A stretch of DNA of 64,000 nucleotides, taken from the NCBI GenBank assembly GCA_024236175.1, contig JACKKY010000002.1:558001-622000 (forward strand), given 5' to 3'. This DNA comes from Novosphingobium sp. (lineage in GTDB: Bacteria; Pseudomonadota; Alphaproteobacteria; Sphingomonadales; Sphingomonadaceae). Each line of letters begins with the position of its first letter. Within the stretch, counting starts at the first letter, position 1. Both the position numbers and the translations under genes were made by a program. The notes beneath the pieces are model-generated. The model had not been told where the DNA came from. It ran no database searches and saw nothing but the letters and a program-made list of their open reading frames with translations. This document shows, piece by piece, positions 43,729 through 52,914 of this stretch.

Positions 43729-44601
43729 TCAGCAGTGGCCGATCCTCGATGCGAAGTCGGTGATCTGGGGCACCAGTTTCGGGATGTTGACGAACAGCCC
43801 GGCGGCAGGATCGGTGGACGTGGCCGCCAGCCGATCGACCCATTCGCGATCGCCCCACGGCGGCTCCTGCAGTTCGGCGCCGGGGATCATCGCCGCCACG
43901 GCCTCGCTGGTCTCACGCGTGTGGTGCATGTCCGACTTGCCGCCGCGCAGGACCACCACGGGCACCTTGATGCCTTCAAGGTCTCCGGCCCGCGTGCACG
44001 AGATCGGCTGGCCCGGTTCCGGAAAGAACCAGTCCGCCCAGTCGCGCATCCGGCGGACGAAAGCCTCCGGCTGCCAGGCAAGCAGCCGGTCGCGGTTCGA
44101 TGGGTTGCGCTCGAGCTGTTCCTGCAGGTCCGGCAGCGCGCAGACCGCCTCCATACCGCCAATCGATGCCGCCATGGCAGGGTTGGCGTTGTAGGCCATC
44201 GGCAGGGTGGCGATGCCGATCCCGCCTCCGCTCAGCCACTGGCAGAACACGCCGGCAACGCAATCGGGATGGCGGATGGCGGTAAGCAAGGCTTCGCGCG
44301 AGCCGCCCGAGACGCCGTAGACCAGCGCCGGCGCCAGCCCGAGCGCCCGGATCATCCCCGCCAGTGTATCCGCGTTCTGGAAGCTTTCGCACTCCGCATC
44401 GAAGCTGATATCGGATTCGCCGCAATTGGGCCGGTCCCAGATCAGCACCTTATAGCCCTTGCCCGCCAGTTGCTGCGCCAGCTCACGGACGCCCGGGGTA
44501 TCCTTCGAAAAGCGCCCTCCCGGAGTGATGGTGATCGCCTTGTCGCCATCGCCGATGAGTTCGTAGGCGATCGATAGCCCGTTGATTTCGATGCGTGGCA
44601 T
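43729..44601 (-). CDS. Alpha/beta hydrolase
   Basis: A 290-residue hydrolase: nucleophile elbow VYGVSGGSREAL (Ser about 96), oxyanion-side TPGGRFSKDTPG, WDRPNCGESD, and a late His/Asp pair plausibly in GKSDMHHTRETSE. Possible thioesterase, lactonase or ester hydrolase for a pathway intermediate. It is 4 bases after the SnoaL gene and 15 before the metallophosphoesterase, in the acuI operon. Confidence 0.88.
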   Translation of the reverse strand: MPRIEINGLSIAYELIGDGDKAITITPGGRFSKDTPGVRELAQQLAGKGYKVLIWDRPNCGESDISFDAECESFQNADTLAGMIRALGLAPALVYGVSGGSREALLTAIRHPDCVAGVFCQWLSGGGIGIATLPMAYNANPAMAASIGGMEAVCALPDLQEQLERNPSNRDRLLAWQPEAFVRRMRDWADWFFPEPGQPISCTRAGDLEGIKVPVVVLRGGKSDMHHTRETSEAVAAMIPGAELQEPPWGDREWVDRLAATSTDPAAGLFVNIPKLVPQITDFASRIGHC

Positions 44602-44605
44602 TGTC

Positions 44606-45025
44606 CTAAATCCCCTTCATGTCCATGGCGAGCCGGGTCAGCTTCTGTTCCGCGATACGCCAGCGGCCGTCCGTGCGGACATAGCGTTCATGGTAGTGGC
44701 CGTAGCCGGTCAGCGCGCGGTCCTCGCCCCATGCTACCCGGTCCTGCATCGCCCAGATGGCCTGCGCGGAATCGCCGTCGATGGTGATTTCCGGGGAATG
44801 CACCTGATGGGCGGTCGCGGCGCTTTCGATCGATCCGCGCACGGAATCGACGAATTCGTCGCGCCCCTTCGTCACTTCCCCGCCGCTTCCGGTCGTATCG
44901 ATAACGACATCCTCGGTGAAAAGCTGCTTCCAGCCGTCCCAGTCCTTGGTGTCGAGCAGGCGGCAATAGGCCGCCTTGACGTTGCAGATCGCGAGCCAGT
45001 CCGCGAAATTCGGCTCATTCGGCAT
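44606..45025 (-). CDS. SnoaL-like (NTF2-fold) protein
   Basis: A 139-residue protein of the NTF2/SnoaL-like fold: FADWLAICNVKAAYCRLLDT, DWDGWKQLFTEDVVID, VHSPEITID and HYHERYVRTDGRWRIAEQKL. Such domains are isomerases, cyclases, hydratases or dehydratases (ketosteroid-isomerase fold). The ATG at 45025 has GGAGACAGGA immediately upstream, so the first ATG at 45037 is disfavoured. It lies between the acyl-CoA ligase and the hydrolase in one operon. Confidence 0.78.
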   Translation of the reverse strand: MPNEPNFADWLAICNVKAAYCRLLDTKDWDGWKQLFTEDVVIDTTGSGGEVTKGRDEFVDSVRGSIESAATAHQVHSPEITIDGDSAQAIWAMQDRVAWGEDRALTGYGHYHERYVRTDGRWRIAEQKLTRLAMDMKGI

Positions 45026-45078
45026 TCCTGTCTCCATCGATGCGGCGGTCTTTGCGTCGCTCGCCCGGTGCGGCTGAA

Positions 45079-46791
45079 CTAGGCCACCTCTTCAGCCAGT
45101 CGTTTCGCCGCGCGCTCCCGCAACTCGGCTGTCTTGATCTTGGCACTGCCGGTGAGGTTCAGCTCGTCTGCGGTGAAGAACAGGACACGGCGCGGCACCT
45201 TGTAGCTGGCGAGCTTCTCGCGGGCATAGGCCTTGACCGAATCCTCGCTGATATCGGCCCCCTCGTGCGGCACGATGCAGCCGACGACCAGCTCTCCGAG
45301 CAAGTCGTCCGGAACGCCGACGGTCTGGGTCGCCTTGACGCCCGGACACCGCGAGATGATATCGTCGATCTCGATCGGCGATACGTTCGCCCCGCCGGTC
45401 TTGATGATGTCGTTGAGGCGGCCTTCCCAGAAGAGCCGGCCTTCGCTGTCCATCCAGCCGCCGTCGTTGGTGCACAGGAAGCCCTCGTCGTCGAGCGTCT
45501 CGTCCAGCGGGATGCCGACGTAGCCGAGCATCAGCGTCGGCCCCTTGACCGCGATTTCCCCGCGTTCGCCGAACGGCAGCGTTTCTCCGGTGAGCGGATC
45601 GACGATCTTGACCGTGGAGCCGGGCGTCGGGATGCCGTGGCTGCCCTTGGCGATCTCGAACGGCGTCAACGAGGGGTAGACGGTGATCAGGGTGAAGGTC
45701 TCGGTGTTTCCGAAGGCGGCACGATTGTCGAGCCAGTCGGTCTTCACCGTGGGATGCTTGCCGACAGGCGTGTCGTAGGGAACGTAGTGCATCGCCGACA
45801 GGTCGGTCTCGAGGAAGTTCGCCGCGGCTTCGAGCTGCGCCCACTGGTGCGGCCAGCCGATCAGCTTGCTGACGCGTTCCTGCTCCATGAGCCGCAGCGC
45901 TTCCTCGGCCTGGAACGTGGGCTGCAGGACGAGGCAACCGCCGGTCGACAGAGTGCTGCCCAGCGTCATGCAGAAGTTGCCCGACCAGAAGAAGCCGTTG
46001 GCGGTCCAGGTGCGGATCTTCTCGTGCACGATCCGATACCAGTGCGGCCAGCGCCACAGCTGCAGGCAGACCGCGCGATGCGACGACAGGATACCCTTGG
46101 GCTTGCCGGTCGATCCCGAGGAAAAGAACAGCACGCCGGGGTCTGCCGGCGCAACTTCGGCGGCGCAGGCATCGACCAGTTCGGGGGCCACTTCCGCGCT
46201 ACGGGCCCGGAATGCGCTCCATCCCTCGATAGCGCCCTTCCCGTCTTCGCTGTCGATCATCGCGATATGGCGCAGGAAGGGGAACTTGAGCGAATTCAAT
46301 TCCCCGGGCCGGGACGTCGCGATCTGCGGTTCGAGTTCTGTCAGGATCTCCGCGAAATCCTTCTTGAGCACGTTCCGCTCGAACAGCAGCACGGAAACAC
46401 CCGAGAGCCGCAGCAATGCTTCGAGTTCGGCGGGCGTCGAAAACGTGCTGAGCGGGGTCGCGACGCCACCGGCCAGCGCAGCCCCGAAGAAACAAGAGAA
46501 ATATTCGAGCCGGTTGGTCGTCATGATCCCGACACGCGTGCCCTTGCCGATTCCGCAGGCGACCAGCGCACGGGCCACTTCCATTGCATTGGCCCCGAGC
46601 TCGCCATAGCTCCAGCGGATCATGCCCTCTCCGGCAGTATCGCGCATGCAGCCCATTTCATTGTCGGCAAAACGCGAGGTCACTTCCTTCGCGTAGGCGC
46701 CGAGCGTCAGGGGGCCGATGCCTTCCTCTTCCGACAGGGGGATGCCCCGGGCGATGGAGAGCCGTTCGTCAACTTGGATTGTACTGGTCAT
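45079..46791 (-). CDS. AMP-dependent acyl-CoA ligase
   Basis: A 570-residue ANL ligase: P-loop FFSSGSTGKPKGIL, A5-like NTETFTLITVY, A7 GGWMDSEGRLFWEGRLND with IIKTGGANVSPIEID, and catalytic lysine in LTGSAKIKTAELRE. The ATG at 46791 lies 5 bases after the dehydratase stop; the longer frame to 46893 is not supported. Activates a carboxylate, probably one later hydrated and reduced by the operon's other enzymes. Confidence 0.93.
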   Translation of the reverse strand: MTSTIQVDERLSIARGIPLSEEEGIGPLTLGAYAKEVTSRFADNEMGCMRDTAGEGMIRWSYGELGANAMEVARALVACGIGKGTRVGIMTTNRLEYFSCFFGAALAGGVATPLSTFSTPAELEALLRLSGVSVLLFERNVLKKDFAEILTELEPQIATSRPGELNSLKFPFLRHIAMIDSEDGKGAIEGWSAFRARSAEVAPELVDACAAEVAPADPGVLFFSSGSTGKPKGILSSHRAVCLQLWRWPHWYRIVHEKIRTWTANGFFWSGNFCMTLGSTLSTGGCLVLQPTFQAEEALRLMEQERVSKLIGWPHQWAQLEAAANFLETDLSAMHYVPYDTPVGKHPTVKTDWLDNRAAFGNTETFTLITVYPSLTPFEIAKGSHGIPTPGSTVKIVDPLTGETLPFGERGEIAVKGPTLMLGYVGIPLDETLDDEGFLCTNDGGWMDSEGRLFWEGRLNDIIKTGGANVSPIEIDDIISRCPGVKATQTVGVPDDLLGELVVGCIVPHEGADISEDSVKAYAREKLASYKVPRRVLFFTADELNLTGSAKIKTAELRERAAKRLAEEVA

Positions 46792-46796
46792 GGCAA

Positions 46797-48002
46797 TCAA
46801 TACGGCAGTTCGACTTCGTTGAGCGAACTCACCACCGTCTTTCCATTCTGATCCGTGAGCTTCACCTGGACCTGGACGATCGGGAACCCCCATTCGGACT
46901 TTTCTATCTTGTCGACGACTTCCCCATCGAAAAAGGTCACGTCGCCTTCGAAGGCCGGACTGCGGAAGTCCGACTTGGCATGGCGCACCATGCCGTCGTG
47001 TCCCGCCCAGAAAGCGAGATAGTCGGTGTTCCAGGCCGCCATCGTCGCGCCATAGCCGTAGGCCCGGCTCATGCCGACTTCGCTGGCATAGCTGTCGTCG
47101 ATATGGCCCCGCGACGGACCGACATAGAGCCCGTCGCGCGCACGGGGATCGATCTCCGCAAGGTTGTCATCGAAGCCGAAGCCTTCGATCCAGCCGGGAT
47201 CCTGGTTGACCCAGGGATCCTTGACGCCTTCCGGCGCGACCCAGTCGAAAGTGCCCCAGATGTTGAACAGGAAGGCGCGGTATTCGGTGGTGAAGCTGGC
47301 GATGGTATGCGGGCCGAGCACCCGGCGCGGCAGCTTGTCGCCAACCTGCACCTCTTCCCAATGCGGCGACTTGCCTTCCCGGTTCGACATCAGCCAGTCA
47401 TGGCGGATCTTGTCGATTTCCTTGATCTCGTCACGGGTCCAGCGCTTGGGCGAACCGGCGGTGGCATCGTACATGCCGCGCTTTTCGGCTTCCTCGGCCA
47501 GGTAGCGGATCGCCGTCGAACGCGCCTTGGCGACAAGACTGCCGTGCTGGTTGCGATGAAGGGTGTCACCGCGCGAGAACATGGTCGGGCCGGCGAACTT
47601 GGTGTCGACGACCTTGTAGTCGTAGAACCGGCGCTCCTGGAACAGCTGGTCGCCGGGCCTGACGGGGGTGCCGTACCACCACCACTCCTCGCCGCCGAAG
47701 ATCAGGTGCGAGCCCGGGATTCGGCCGACACAGGCCGGCTGGCAACCATGGCCGTAGTCGAGCGCCACCGCGATCGACTGAGGCGCGATGATCCCGCCGA
47801 ACTTGGTCTGGCTGGCGAATTTCTGGTCCCAGTGCAGCGGGTTGACGTAGTCCATCGCCATTACCCAGCGACGGATATCGCTCTTGCTGCACGGGTCCAT
47901 GATCTGCCCGCCGCCGACCAGCTCGCCGACTCGCGGATCGACGTCGCTCAGATCGAGCTGCGGCCCTTCGTTCGCCGCCACCTTGGTGTCCTGTTCAGCC
48001 AT
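46797..48002 (-). CDS. Double hot-dog 3-hydroxyacyl-thioester dehydratase (FAS1-like/MaoC type)
   Basis: A 401-residue two-hot-dog protein. The N-half carries the hydratase signature DYVNPLHWDQKFA (D51, N54, H57; MaoC motif D-x-N-P-L-H), then FGGIIAPQSIAVALDYGHGC. The C-half (about 210-400) holds RAYGYGATMAAWNTDYLAFW and GDVTFFDGEVVDKI. Family members hydrate or dehydrate acyl-CoAs in fatty acid, steroid and tetralin-type pathways. It lies 25 bases after acuI and 5 bases before the acyl-CoA ligase, so all are cotranscribed. Confidence 0.85.
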   Translation of the reverse strand: MAEQDTKVAANEGPQLDLSDVDPRVGELVGGGQIMDPCSKSDIRRWVMAMDYVNPLHWDQKFASQTKFGGIIAPQSIAVALDYGHGCQPACVGRIPGSHLIFGGEEWWWYGTPVRPGDQLFQERRFYDYKVVDTKFAGPTMFSRGDTLHRNQHGSLVAKARSTAIRYLAEEAEKRGMYDATAGSPKRWTRDEIKEIDKIRHDWLMSNREGKSPHWEEVQVGDKLPRRVLGPHTIASFTTEYRAFLFNIWGTFDWVAPEGVKDPWVNQDPGWIEGFGFDDNLAEIDPRARDGLYVGPSRGHIDDSYASEVGMSRAYGYGATMAAWNTDYLAFWAGHDGMVRHAKSDFRSPAFEGDVTFFDGEVVDKIEKSEWGFPIVQVQVKLTDQNGKTVVSSLNEVELPY

Positions 48003-48027
48003 GGTTCCTCTCCCAATCCTCCGACGA

Positions 48028-49011
48028 TCAGCGATTCACGTCGACGATGTAACGTCCCCGCACTTCGCCCGACATGAACTTCTTGGCCGCATCGATCGCA
48101 TCGGAAAGCCCGATTTCCTGGCCGATGGTTTCAAGCGCCGCCGGATCGAGATCCCTGGCGAGGCGATCCCAGGCCTTCAGCCGCGGAGCCTTCGGCGCCA
48201 TGACGCTGTCGATGCCCAGCAGGCTGACGCCGCGCAGGATGAACGGCATCACCGTCGCCGGCAGGTCCGCGCCCTGCGCCAGGCCGCAGGCGGCGACCGC
48301 GCCGCAGTACTTCGTCTGGGCGATGGCGTTGGCAAGCGTGAAGCTGCCCACCGTATCGACGACGCCGGCCCACAGTTCCTTCTGCATCGGCTTGCCCTTC
48401 TCGGACATTTCGGCACGGTCGATGATCTTGTCCGCGCCGAGGCCGGTGAGATAGTCCGCTTCGGACGGCTTGCCGGTGACCGCAGCGACCGAGAAACCGG
48501 CCTTCTTGAGCAGGGCGATGGCCACGGAACCGACACCGCCGGTCGCGCCCGTCACCAGAATCTCACCGTTATCCGGCGTGATGCCCCAATCGACCAGCGC
48601 ATCGACGCAAAGCGCGGCGGTGTATCCCGCCGTGCCGATCGCCATGGCCTGCTTCGGCGTGAATGCGGAAGGCAACGGCACCAGCCAGTCGCCGTTCAGC
48701 CTGGCTTTCTGCGCCAGGCCGCCCCAGTGAACCTCGCCGACGCCCCAGCCGTTGAGCACGACGACATCGCCCGCCTTCCATTCCGGATGGCTGCTCTCGG
48801 TCACGGTGCCCGCAAGGTCGATCCCCGGCACCATCGGGAATTTGCGAACGACCGGAGAGCTGCCCGTGATCGCCAGCCCGTCCTTGTAGTTGAGCGTGGA
48901 GTAGGCGACGTCGATCGTGACATCGCCTTCGGGAAGCTGGCTTTCGTCGAGCTGCTGGAGCGTGACGGTCTGGCCGTCGTCATTCTTGTCGATCACGATT
49001 GCGGAAAACAT
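48028..49011 (-). CDS. acuI: Acrylyl-CoA reductase (NADPH), AcuI/YhdH type
   Basis: A 327-residue medium-chain reductase of the AcuI/YhdH group: MFSAIVIDKNDDGQTVTLQQ, STLNYKDGLAITGSSPVVRK, PMVPGIDLAGTV, cofactor motif VTGATGGVGSVAIALLKKAG and GIDSVMAPKAPRLKAWDRLA. Catalytic zinc ligands are missing, as in all quinone-reductase-like AcuI. AcuI reduces acrylyl-CoA to propionyl-CoA; a related 2-enoyl-CoA is likely here. It heads a six-gene operon and is preceded by a TetR gene with a 109-base gap. Confidence 0.9.
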   Translation of the reverse strand: MFSAIVIDKNDDGQTVTLQQLDESQLPEGDVTIDVAYSTLNYKDGLAITGSSPVVRKFPMVPGIDLAGTVTESSHPEWKAGDVVVLNGWGVGEVHWGGLAQKARLNGDWLVPLPSAFTPKQAMAIGTAGYTAALCVDALVDWGITPDNGEILVTGATGGVGSVAIALLKKAGFSVAAVTGKPSEADYLTGLGADKIIDRAEMSEKGKPMQKELWAGVVDTVGSFTLANAIAQTKYCGAVAACGLAQGADLPATVMPFILRGVSLLGIDSVMAPKAPRLKAWDRLARDLDPAALETIGQEIGLSDAIDAAKKFMSGEVRGRYIVDVNR

Positions 49012-49120
49012 AGAAACTCCCTGTCATATGCGGGGCCGGCTGAACTTCCGGCCCATCGCCCGTCGTCCGGGCTAACAAATCCTTCGCCTACAAAAAAGCC
49101 AAATGCGGCCTGCCCTACCC

Positions 49121-49813
49121 TCAATTCCGCCCGGGCGGAGACAGCGCCCCGGCAGGCTCGCCCACTTCCCGGCGCAGGCGCTCCGCAATTTCCGGAAACG
49201 CCGGCGCCCGCATCGAGCCGTAGAGCGACAGTCGCAGGCATTCATTGGCGAACCGCCGGGCGAGCCGGGAACGGGCACGCGGGTTTTCCTCGTGCGCTCG
49301 CGCCCAGACCGGCCAGAGAAACGTGCCGGCGAGGTTCATCACCGCCAGCACCTCGTGATCGACGCCCGGTTCGGCCATTTCAGTCGCCGCGAATCGCGCC
49401 AGCGATCCGCAGTATTCGCGCCAGAAGGGATCGGCGGCCGGATCCGGGGACGCCAGCAGCTGCAGCAGCCAGACCCGGCACAGCTCGGTATTCTCCATGG
49501 CGAACTCGGCAAGCCGGTCGGTGAGATCGGCGACGTCGACTTCTTCGACCCGCCGTTCGCCGATGGTCTCGGGATCACCGAACACGGCAACGAAGAGTTT
49601 CTCCGAGACCCAGTCGGCCGTCGCCTCGATGAGCTTCTCGCGGGTTTCGAAATGCTGGTAGGCCGTGCCGCGATTGACGCCGGCGAGATGGGCCACCTCG
49701 GACAGGCTGATTCCCTCGGGCCCATCCTTCGACAGCAGCGTCCTCGCGGCTTCCAGGATCGCCTCCCTGGTGGCCTGCGGATCGCGCGGCCTGCGATTGC
49801 CCCGGGCTTGCAT
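49121..49813 (-). CDS. TetR family transcriptional regulator
   Basis: A 230-residue TetR protein: DPQATREAILEAARTLLSKD, SLSEVAHLAGVNRGTAYQHF (recognition helix) and TREKLIEATADWVSEKL, then a helical ligand domain. The ATG at 49813 has GGGGATTAGCC upstream and starts with MQARGNRRPRD; the longer frame to 50029 is a shadow. Immediately upstream of acuI on the same strand, so probably its regulator, and perhaps an operon member. Separated from cysQ by 175 bases of plain intergenic DNA. Confidence 0.87.
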   Translation of the reverse strand: MQARGNRRPRDPQATREAILEAARTLLSKDGPEGISLSEVAHLAGVNRGTAYQHFETREKLIEATADWVSEKLFVAVFGDPETIGERRVEEVDVADLTDRLAEFAMENTELCRVWLLQLLASPDPAADPFWREYCGSLARFAATEMAEPGVDHEVLAVMNLAGTFLWPVWARAHEENPRARSRLARRFANECLRLSLYGSMRAPAFPEIAERLRREVGEPAGALSPPGRN

Positions 49814-49988
49814 GGCTAATCCCCGATCGTCCCATTCGTCATCAGGGCGAATCCGCTGCGGACCGCCTCTCTGAACAGCATTGTTGCCTATTATGGACGG
49901 ACAGGGAAACCCAAAAACCGGAAGCGGGGCGGTTCGTTCCCCCTCCGGCAACCCGTTATTCCGCGATGAGACGCACAGCGGGCGCGGT

Positions 49989-50720
49989 TCAGGCGAGCTC
50001 GGCCACCTGCGAGAGCACCCGGTCGGCATGCTCCTTCCGGCAGATCAGCAGGTCGGGCATGTAGGTGTCGCTCTGGTTGTAGACGAGCGGGCTGCCGTCG
50101 ATCCGCGAGCAGTGAAGGCCGTAGCCCAGCGCCACCGCGGCGGGAGCGCAGCTGTCCCATTCGTACTGACCGCCCGAGTGCAGGTAGATGTCGGCCTCGC
50201 CCCGGACGATGGCCATGGCCTTTGCGCCGGCCGATCCCATCGGCACCAGCTCCGCGCCGATTCGTTCCGCGACCTCGGTCGCTTCCCTCGCCGGCCGGGT
50301 GCGGCTTACCACCATGCGCAGGGGGTCGCCCGATTGCGGCAGGGGGCCGGGCTGGTCGGAACGCAGCACCAGGTCGAGCCCGGGCAGCGCGACAGCGCCG
50401 ATGCTGGGCACGCCGTCGACGGCAAGCGCGACATGCACCGCCCAGTCGGTCCGTTCCTCGCCATATTCGCGCGTGCCGTCGACCGGGTCGACGATCCACA
50501 CCCGGCTCTTGCCGAGACGCTCCTCGGTATCCTTGCTTTCCTCCGACAGCAGGCCGTCGTCGGGACGCTGTTCGCGCAGGGCATGGACAAGGAACTGGTT
50601 CGCGGTCTGGTCACCGGCCTTGCCGAGCGCCTTGCCCTCGAACATGCCCGAAGCCCGCACCTCAATCAGGATCTTGCCGGCGACAGCGGCAAGGTGGGCG
50701 GCAAGATCGGCATCGTTCAT
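49989..50720 (-). CDS. cysQ: 3'(2'),5'-bisphosphate nucleotidase CysQ
   Basis: A 243-residue inositol-monophosphatase-fold enzyme: LLSEESKDT (metal), WIVDPVDGTREYGEE (canonical DPxDGT) and GQYEWDSCAPAAVAL (WDxxAP). CysQ dephosphorylates 3'-phosphoadenosine-5'-phosphate (PAP) to AMP, removing the by-product of sulfotransferases and PAPS reductase. Its ATG overlaps the end of the DUF2061 gene by 4 bases (ATGA), and the chain starts after AGGGAAAAGACC. The frame to 50792 is a shadow. Operon: cysD, cysNC, DUF2061, cysQ. Confidence 0.92.
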   Translation of the reverse strand: MNDADLAAHLAAVAGKILIEVRASGMFEGKALGKAGDQTANQFLVHALREQRPDDGLLSEESKDTEERLGKSRVWIVDPVDGTREYGEERTDWAVHVALAVDGVPSIGAVALPGLDLVLRSDQPGPLPQSGDPLRMVVSRTRPAREATEVAERIGAELVPMGSAGAKAMAIVRGEADIYLHSGGQYEWDSCAPAAVALGYGLHCSRIDGSPLVYNQSDTYMPDLLICRKEHADRVLSQVAELA

Positions 50721-50980
50721 TGGTCTTTTCCCTGTTCGACGGTCTGCGCTTCCTCCGGGTGTTCCTTGAACCCCCAGTGGATCGAAGCCCATATCCGTTC
50801 GTGGCCGTAATAGAGCGCCATCTTGGTGATGACCTCGGTTGTCGCGATCGCGCCCGCCGCCGCCGGATTGCCGGTGAACAGCCAGCTCAGCAGGAAGGTG
50901 TCGACGCTGCCCAGCACCCGCCAGCTCGTCGCCTTGACGAACGACCGGCTGTGGGTCTCATGTCCTTTGAAAAGGAACAT
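50717..50980 (-). CDS. DUF2061 family small membrane protein
   Basis: An 87-residue protein with two hydrophobic stretches (VDTFLLSWLFTGNPAAAGAI, then a weaker ITKMALYYGHERIWASIHWG) and motifs SFVKATSWRVLGSVDT and YYGHERIWASIHWGF that define DUF2061. Members commonly sit in cysD-cysN operons and are proposed to help sulfate handling or membrane localisation; no function is proven. It is 8 bases after cysNC and overlaps cysQ by 4 bases. Confidence 0.82.
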   Translation of the reverse strand: MFLFKGHETHSRSFVKATSWRVLGSVDTFLLSWLFTGNPAAAGAIATTEVITKMALYYGHERIWASIHWGFKEHPEEAQTVEQGKDQ

Positions 50981-50988
50981 CGCGGAAC

Positions 50989-52914
50989 TCAGATGTCGCC
51001 CAGAAGCGTATCGACAACCAGTGTTGCCGCCTCCTCGGGACTCATCTTCGTCGTGTCGATGCGGATCTCCGGACTGGCCGGCGTCTCATAGGGACTGTCG
51101 ATACCAGTGAAGTTCTTGAGTTCACCCGACCGCGCCTTCTTGTAGAGGCCCTTGACGTCCCGCTCCTCGGCCACCGCCAGCGGCGTGTCGATAAACACCT
51201 CGTAGAACTCGCCTTCTGGCAGCATGGCGCGCACCATATCGCGTTCCGCCCGGAAAGGCGAGATGAAGGCCGTGATCACGATCAGCCCGGCGTCGGTCAT
51301 CAGCTTGGACACCTCGCCGACGCGGCGGATGTTCTCGATCCGGTCCGCCTCGGTGAAGCCAAGGTCCTTGTTGAGGCCATGACGCACATTGTCACCGTCG
51401 AGCAGGAAAGTGTGCCGGTTCATCCGGTGCAGCTTCTTCTCGACCAGGTTGGCGATGGTCGACTTGCCGGAGCCCGACAGCCCGGTGAACCACAGCACTG
51501 CCGGCTGCTGGTTCTTCAGGCTCGCGTGCTGCTTGCGGCCGATGTCCACCGCCTGCCAGTGCACGTTCTGCGCACGCCGCAGGGAGAAGTGCAGCATGCC
51601 GGCCGCGACCGTGGCGTTGGTCATCTTGTCGATCAGGATGAACCCGCCAAGCACGCGGTTGTCGCCATAAGGCTCGAAAACGATCTGCTTGTCGGTCACG
51701 ATTTCGGCCACACCGATCTCGTTAAGCTCAAGCGTTTTCGCAGCAAGGTGCTCCATCGTATTGATATTGACGATGTACTTCGGCTCATGAATGGTCACGG
51801 AAACCATCTGCGCACCGACCTTGAGCCAATAGGCCCGGCCGACGTGAAGCGGTTCGTCATTCATCCACACGATCGTCGATTCGAACTGGTCGGCCGACTG
51901 CGGTGGATTGTCCGCCAGGGCGATCACGTCGCCGCGCGAGCAGTCGATCTCGTCCGCGAAGCAGAGCGTCACGGATTCGCCGGCCACCGCTTCGTCGAGG
52001 TCGCCGTCCAATGTGACGATGCGGCTGACGGTGCTGGTCTTGCCCGAGGGCAGGACCCGAACGGCGTCGCCGGGCTGGATGGTGCCGGTGGCGACCTGTC
52101 CGGAGAAGCCCCGGAAGTCGAGGTTCGGGCGGTTCACCCACTGGACCGGCATGCGGAACGGCTTGGCCTGATCCAGGCTGCTGTCGACTTCCACCGTCTC
52201 GAGGTGCTCGACCAGCGTCGGGCCGTCATACCACGGCGTGCTGTCCGATCTGGTCGTGATGTTGTCGCCCTTGAGCCCGGAGAGCGGAATGGCGAGGAAA
52301 TCCTCGATCCCGATCTCGTTGGCGAAGGCACGGTAATCGGCGACGATATGCTCGAACTTGGGCTGGTCGTAGTCGACCAGGTCCATCTTGTTGATGGCCA
52401 GAACGATGTTCCGGATGCCGAGCAGGTGCGCCAGATAGCTGTGGCGGCGCGTCTGCGTCAGCACGCCCTTGCGCGCATCGATCAGGATCACCGCCATGTC
52501 GGCCGTGGACGCACCCGTAACCATGTTGCGGGTGTACTGCTCGTGGCCCGGGCAATCGGCGACGATGAACTTGCGCTTCTCGGTCGAGAAGAAGCGGTAG
52601 GCGACGTCGATGGTGATGCCCTGCTCGCGTTCTGCGGCAAGGCCGTCGACCAGCAGCGCGAAGTCGATTTCCTGACCCTGCGTGCCGACTTTCTTGGAAT
52701 CCGCATGCAGCGCGTCGAGCTGGTCCTCGAAGATCATCTTCGAATCGTAGAGCAGCCGCCCGATCAGGGTGGACTTGCCGTCGTCGACGCTGCCGCAGGT
52801 GATGAAGCGCAGCATCGTCTTGTGCTGGTGCTGTTCGAGATAGGCGTCGATATCCTCGGCAATCAGGTCATCGACGACGTAGCGGGGCTCGTCGGAGGTC
52901 GTGGTCTCGGTCAT
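50989..52914 (-). CDS. cysNC: Bifunctional sulfate adenylyltransferase subunit 1 / APS kinase
   Basis: A 641-residue fusion. Residues 35-260 are the GTPase of CysN: G1 GSVDDGKST (41-49), DCPGHEQYT (120-128), NKMD (175-178); EF-Tu-like barrels run to about 450. APS kinase follows: P-loop GLSGSGKST (478-486), LDGDNVRHGLNKDLGF and RDVKGLYKKARSGELKNFTG. With CysD it makes adenylylsulfate (APS); the kinase domain makes PAPS. Its start overlaps the cysD stop by one base (TGATG). All expected catalytic residues are present. Confidence 0.97.
   Translation of the reverse strand: MTETTTSDEPRYVVDDLIAEDIDAYLEQHQHKTMLRFITCGSVDDGKSTLIGRLLYDSKMIFEDQLDALHADSKKVGTQGQEIDFALLVDGLAAEREQGITIDVAYRFFSTEKRKFIVADCPGHEQYTRNMVTGASTADMAVILIDARKGVLTQTRRHSYLAHLLGIRNIVLAINKMDLVDYDQPKFEHIVADYRAFANEIGIEDFLAIPLSGLKGDNITTRSDSTPWYDGPTLVEHLETVEVDSSLDQAKPFRMPVQWVNRPNLDFRGFSGQVATGTIQPGDAVRVLPSGKTSTVSRIVTLDGDLDEAVAGESVTLCFADEIDCSRGDVIALADNPPQSADQFESTIVWMNDEPLHVGRAYWLKVGAQMVSVTIHEPKYIVNINTMEHLAAKTLELNEIGVAEIVTDKQIVFEPYGDNRVLGGFILIDKMTNATVAAGMLHFSLRRAQNVHWQAVDIGRKQHASLKNQQPAVLWFTGLSGSGKSTIANLVEKKLHRMNRHTFLLDGDNVRHGLNKDLGFTEADRIENIRRVGEVSKLMTDAGLIVITAFISPFRAERDMVRAMLPEGEFYEVFIDTPLAVAEERDVKGLYKKARSGELKNFTGIDSPYETPASPEIRIDTTKMSPEEAATLVVDTLLGDI

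Noticed and set aside
45040..46851. 603-residue plus-strand open frame opposite the acyl-CoA ligase
   Set aside because: Antisense shadow of a clear ligase; no recognisable motif.
49012..49120. GGGCCGG/CCGGCCC hairpin before acuI
   Set aside because: 7-bp stem with an 8-base loop and no U tract; too weak to call as terminator or operator.
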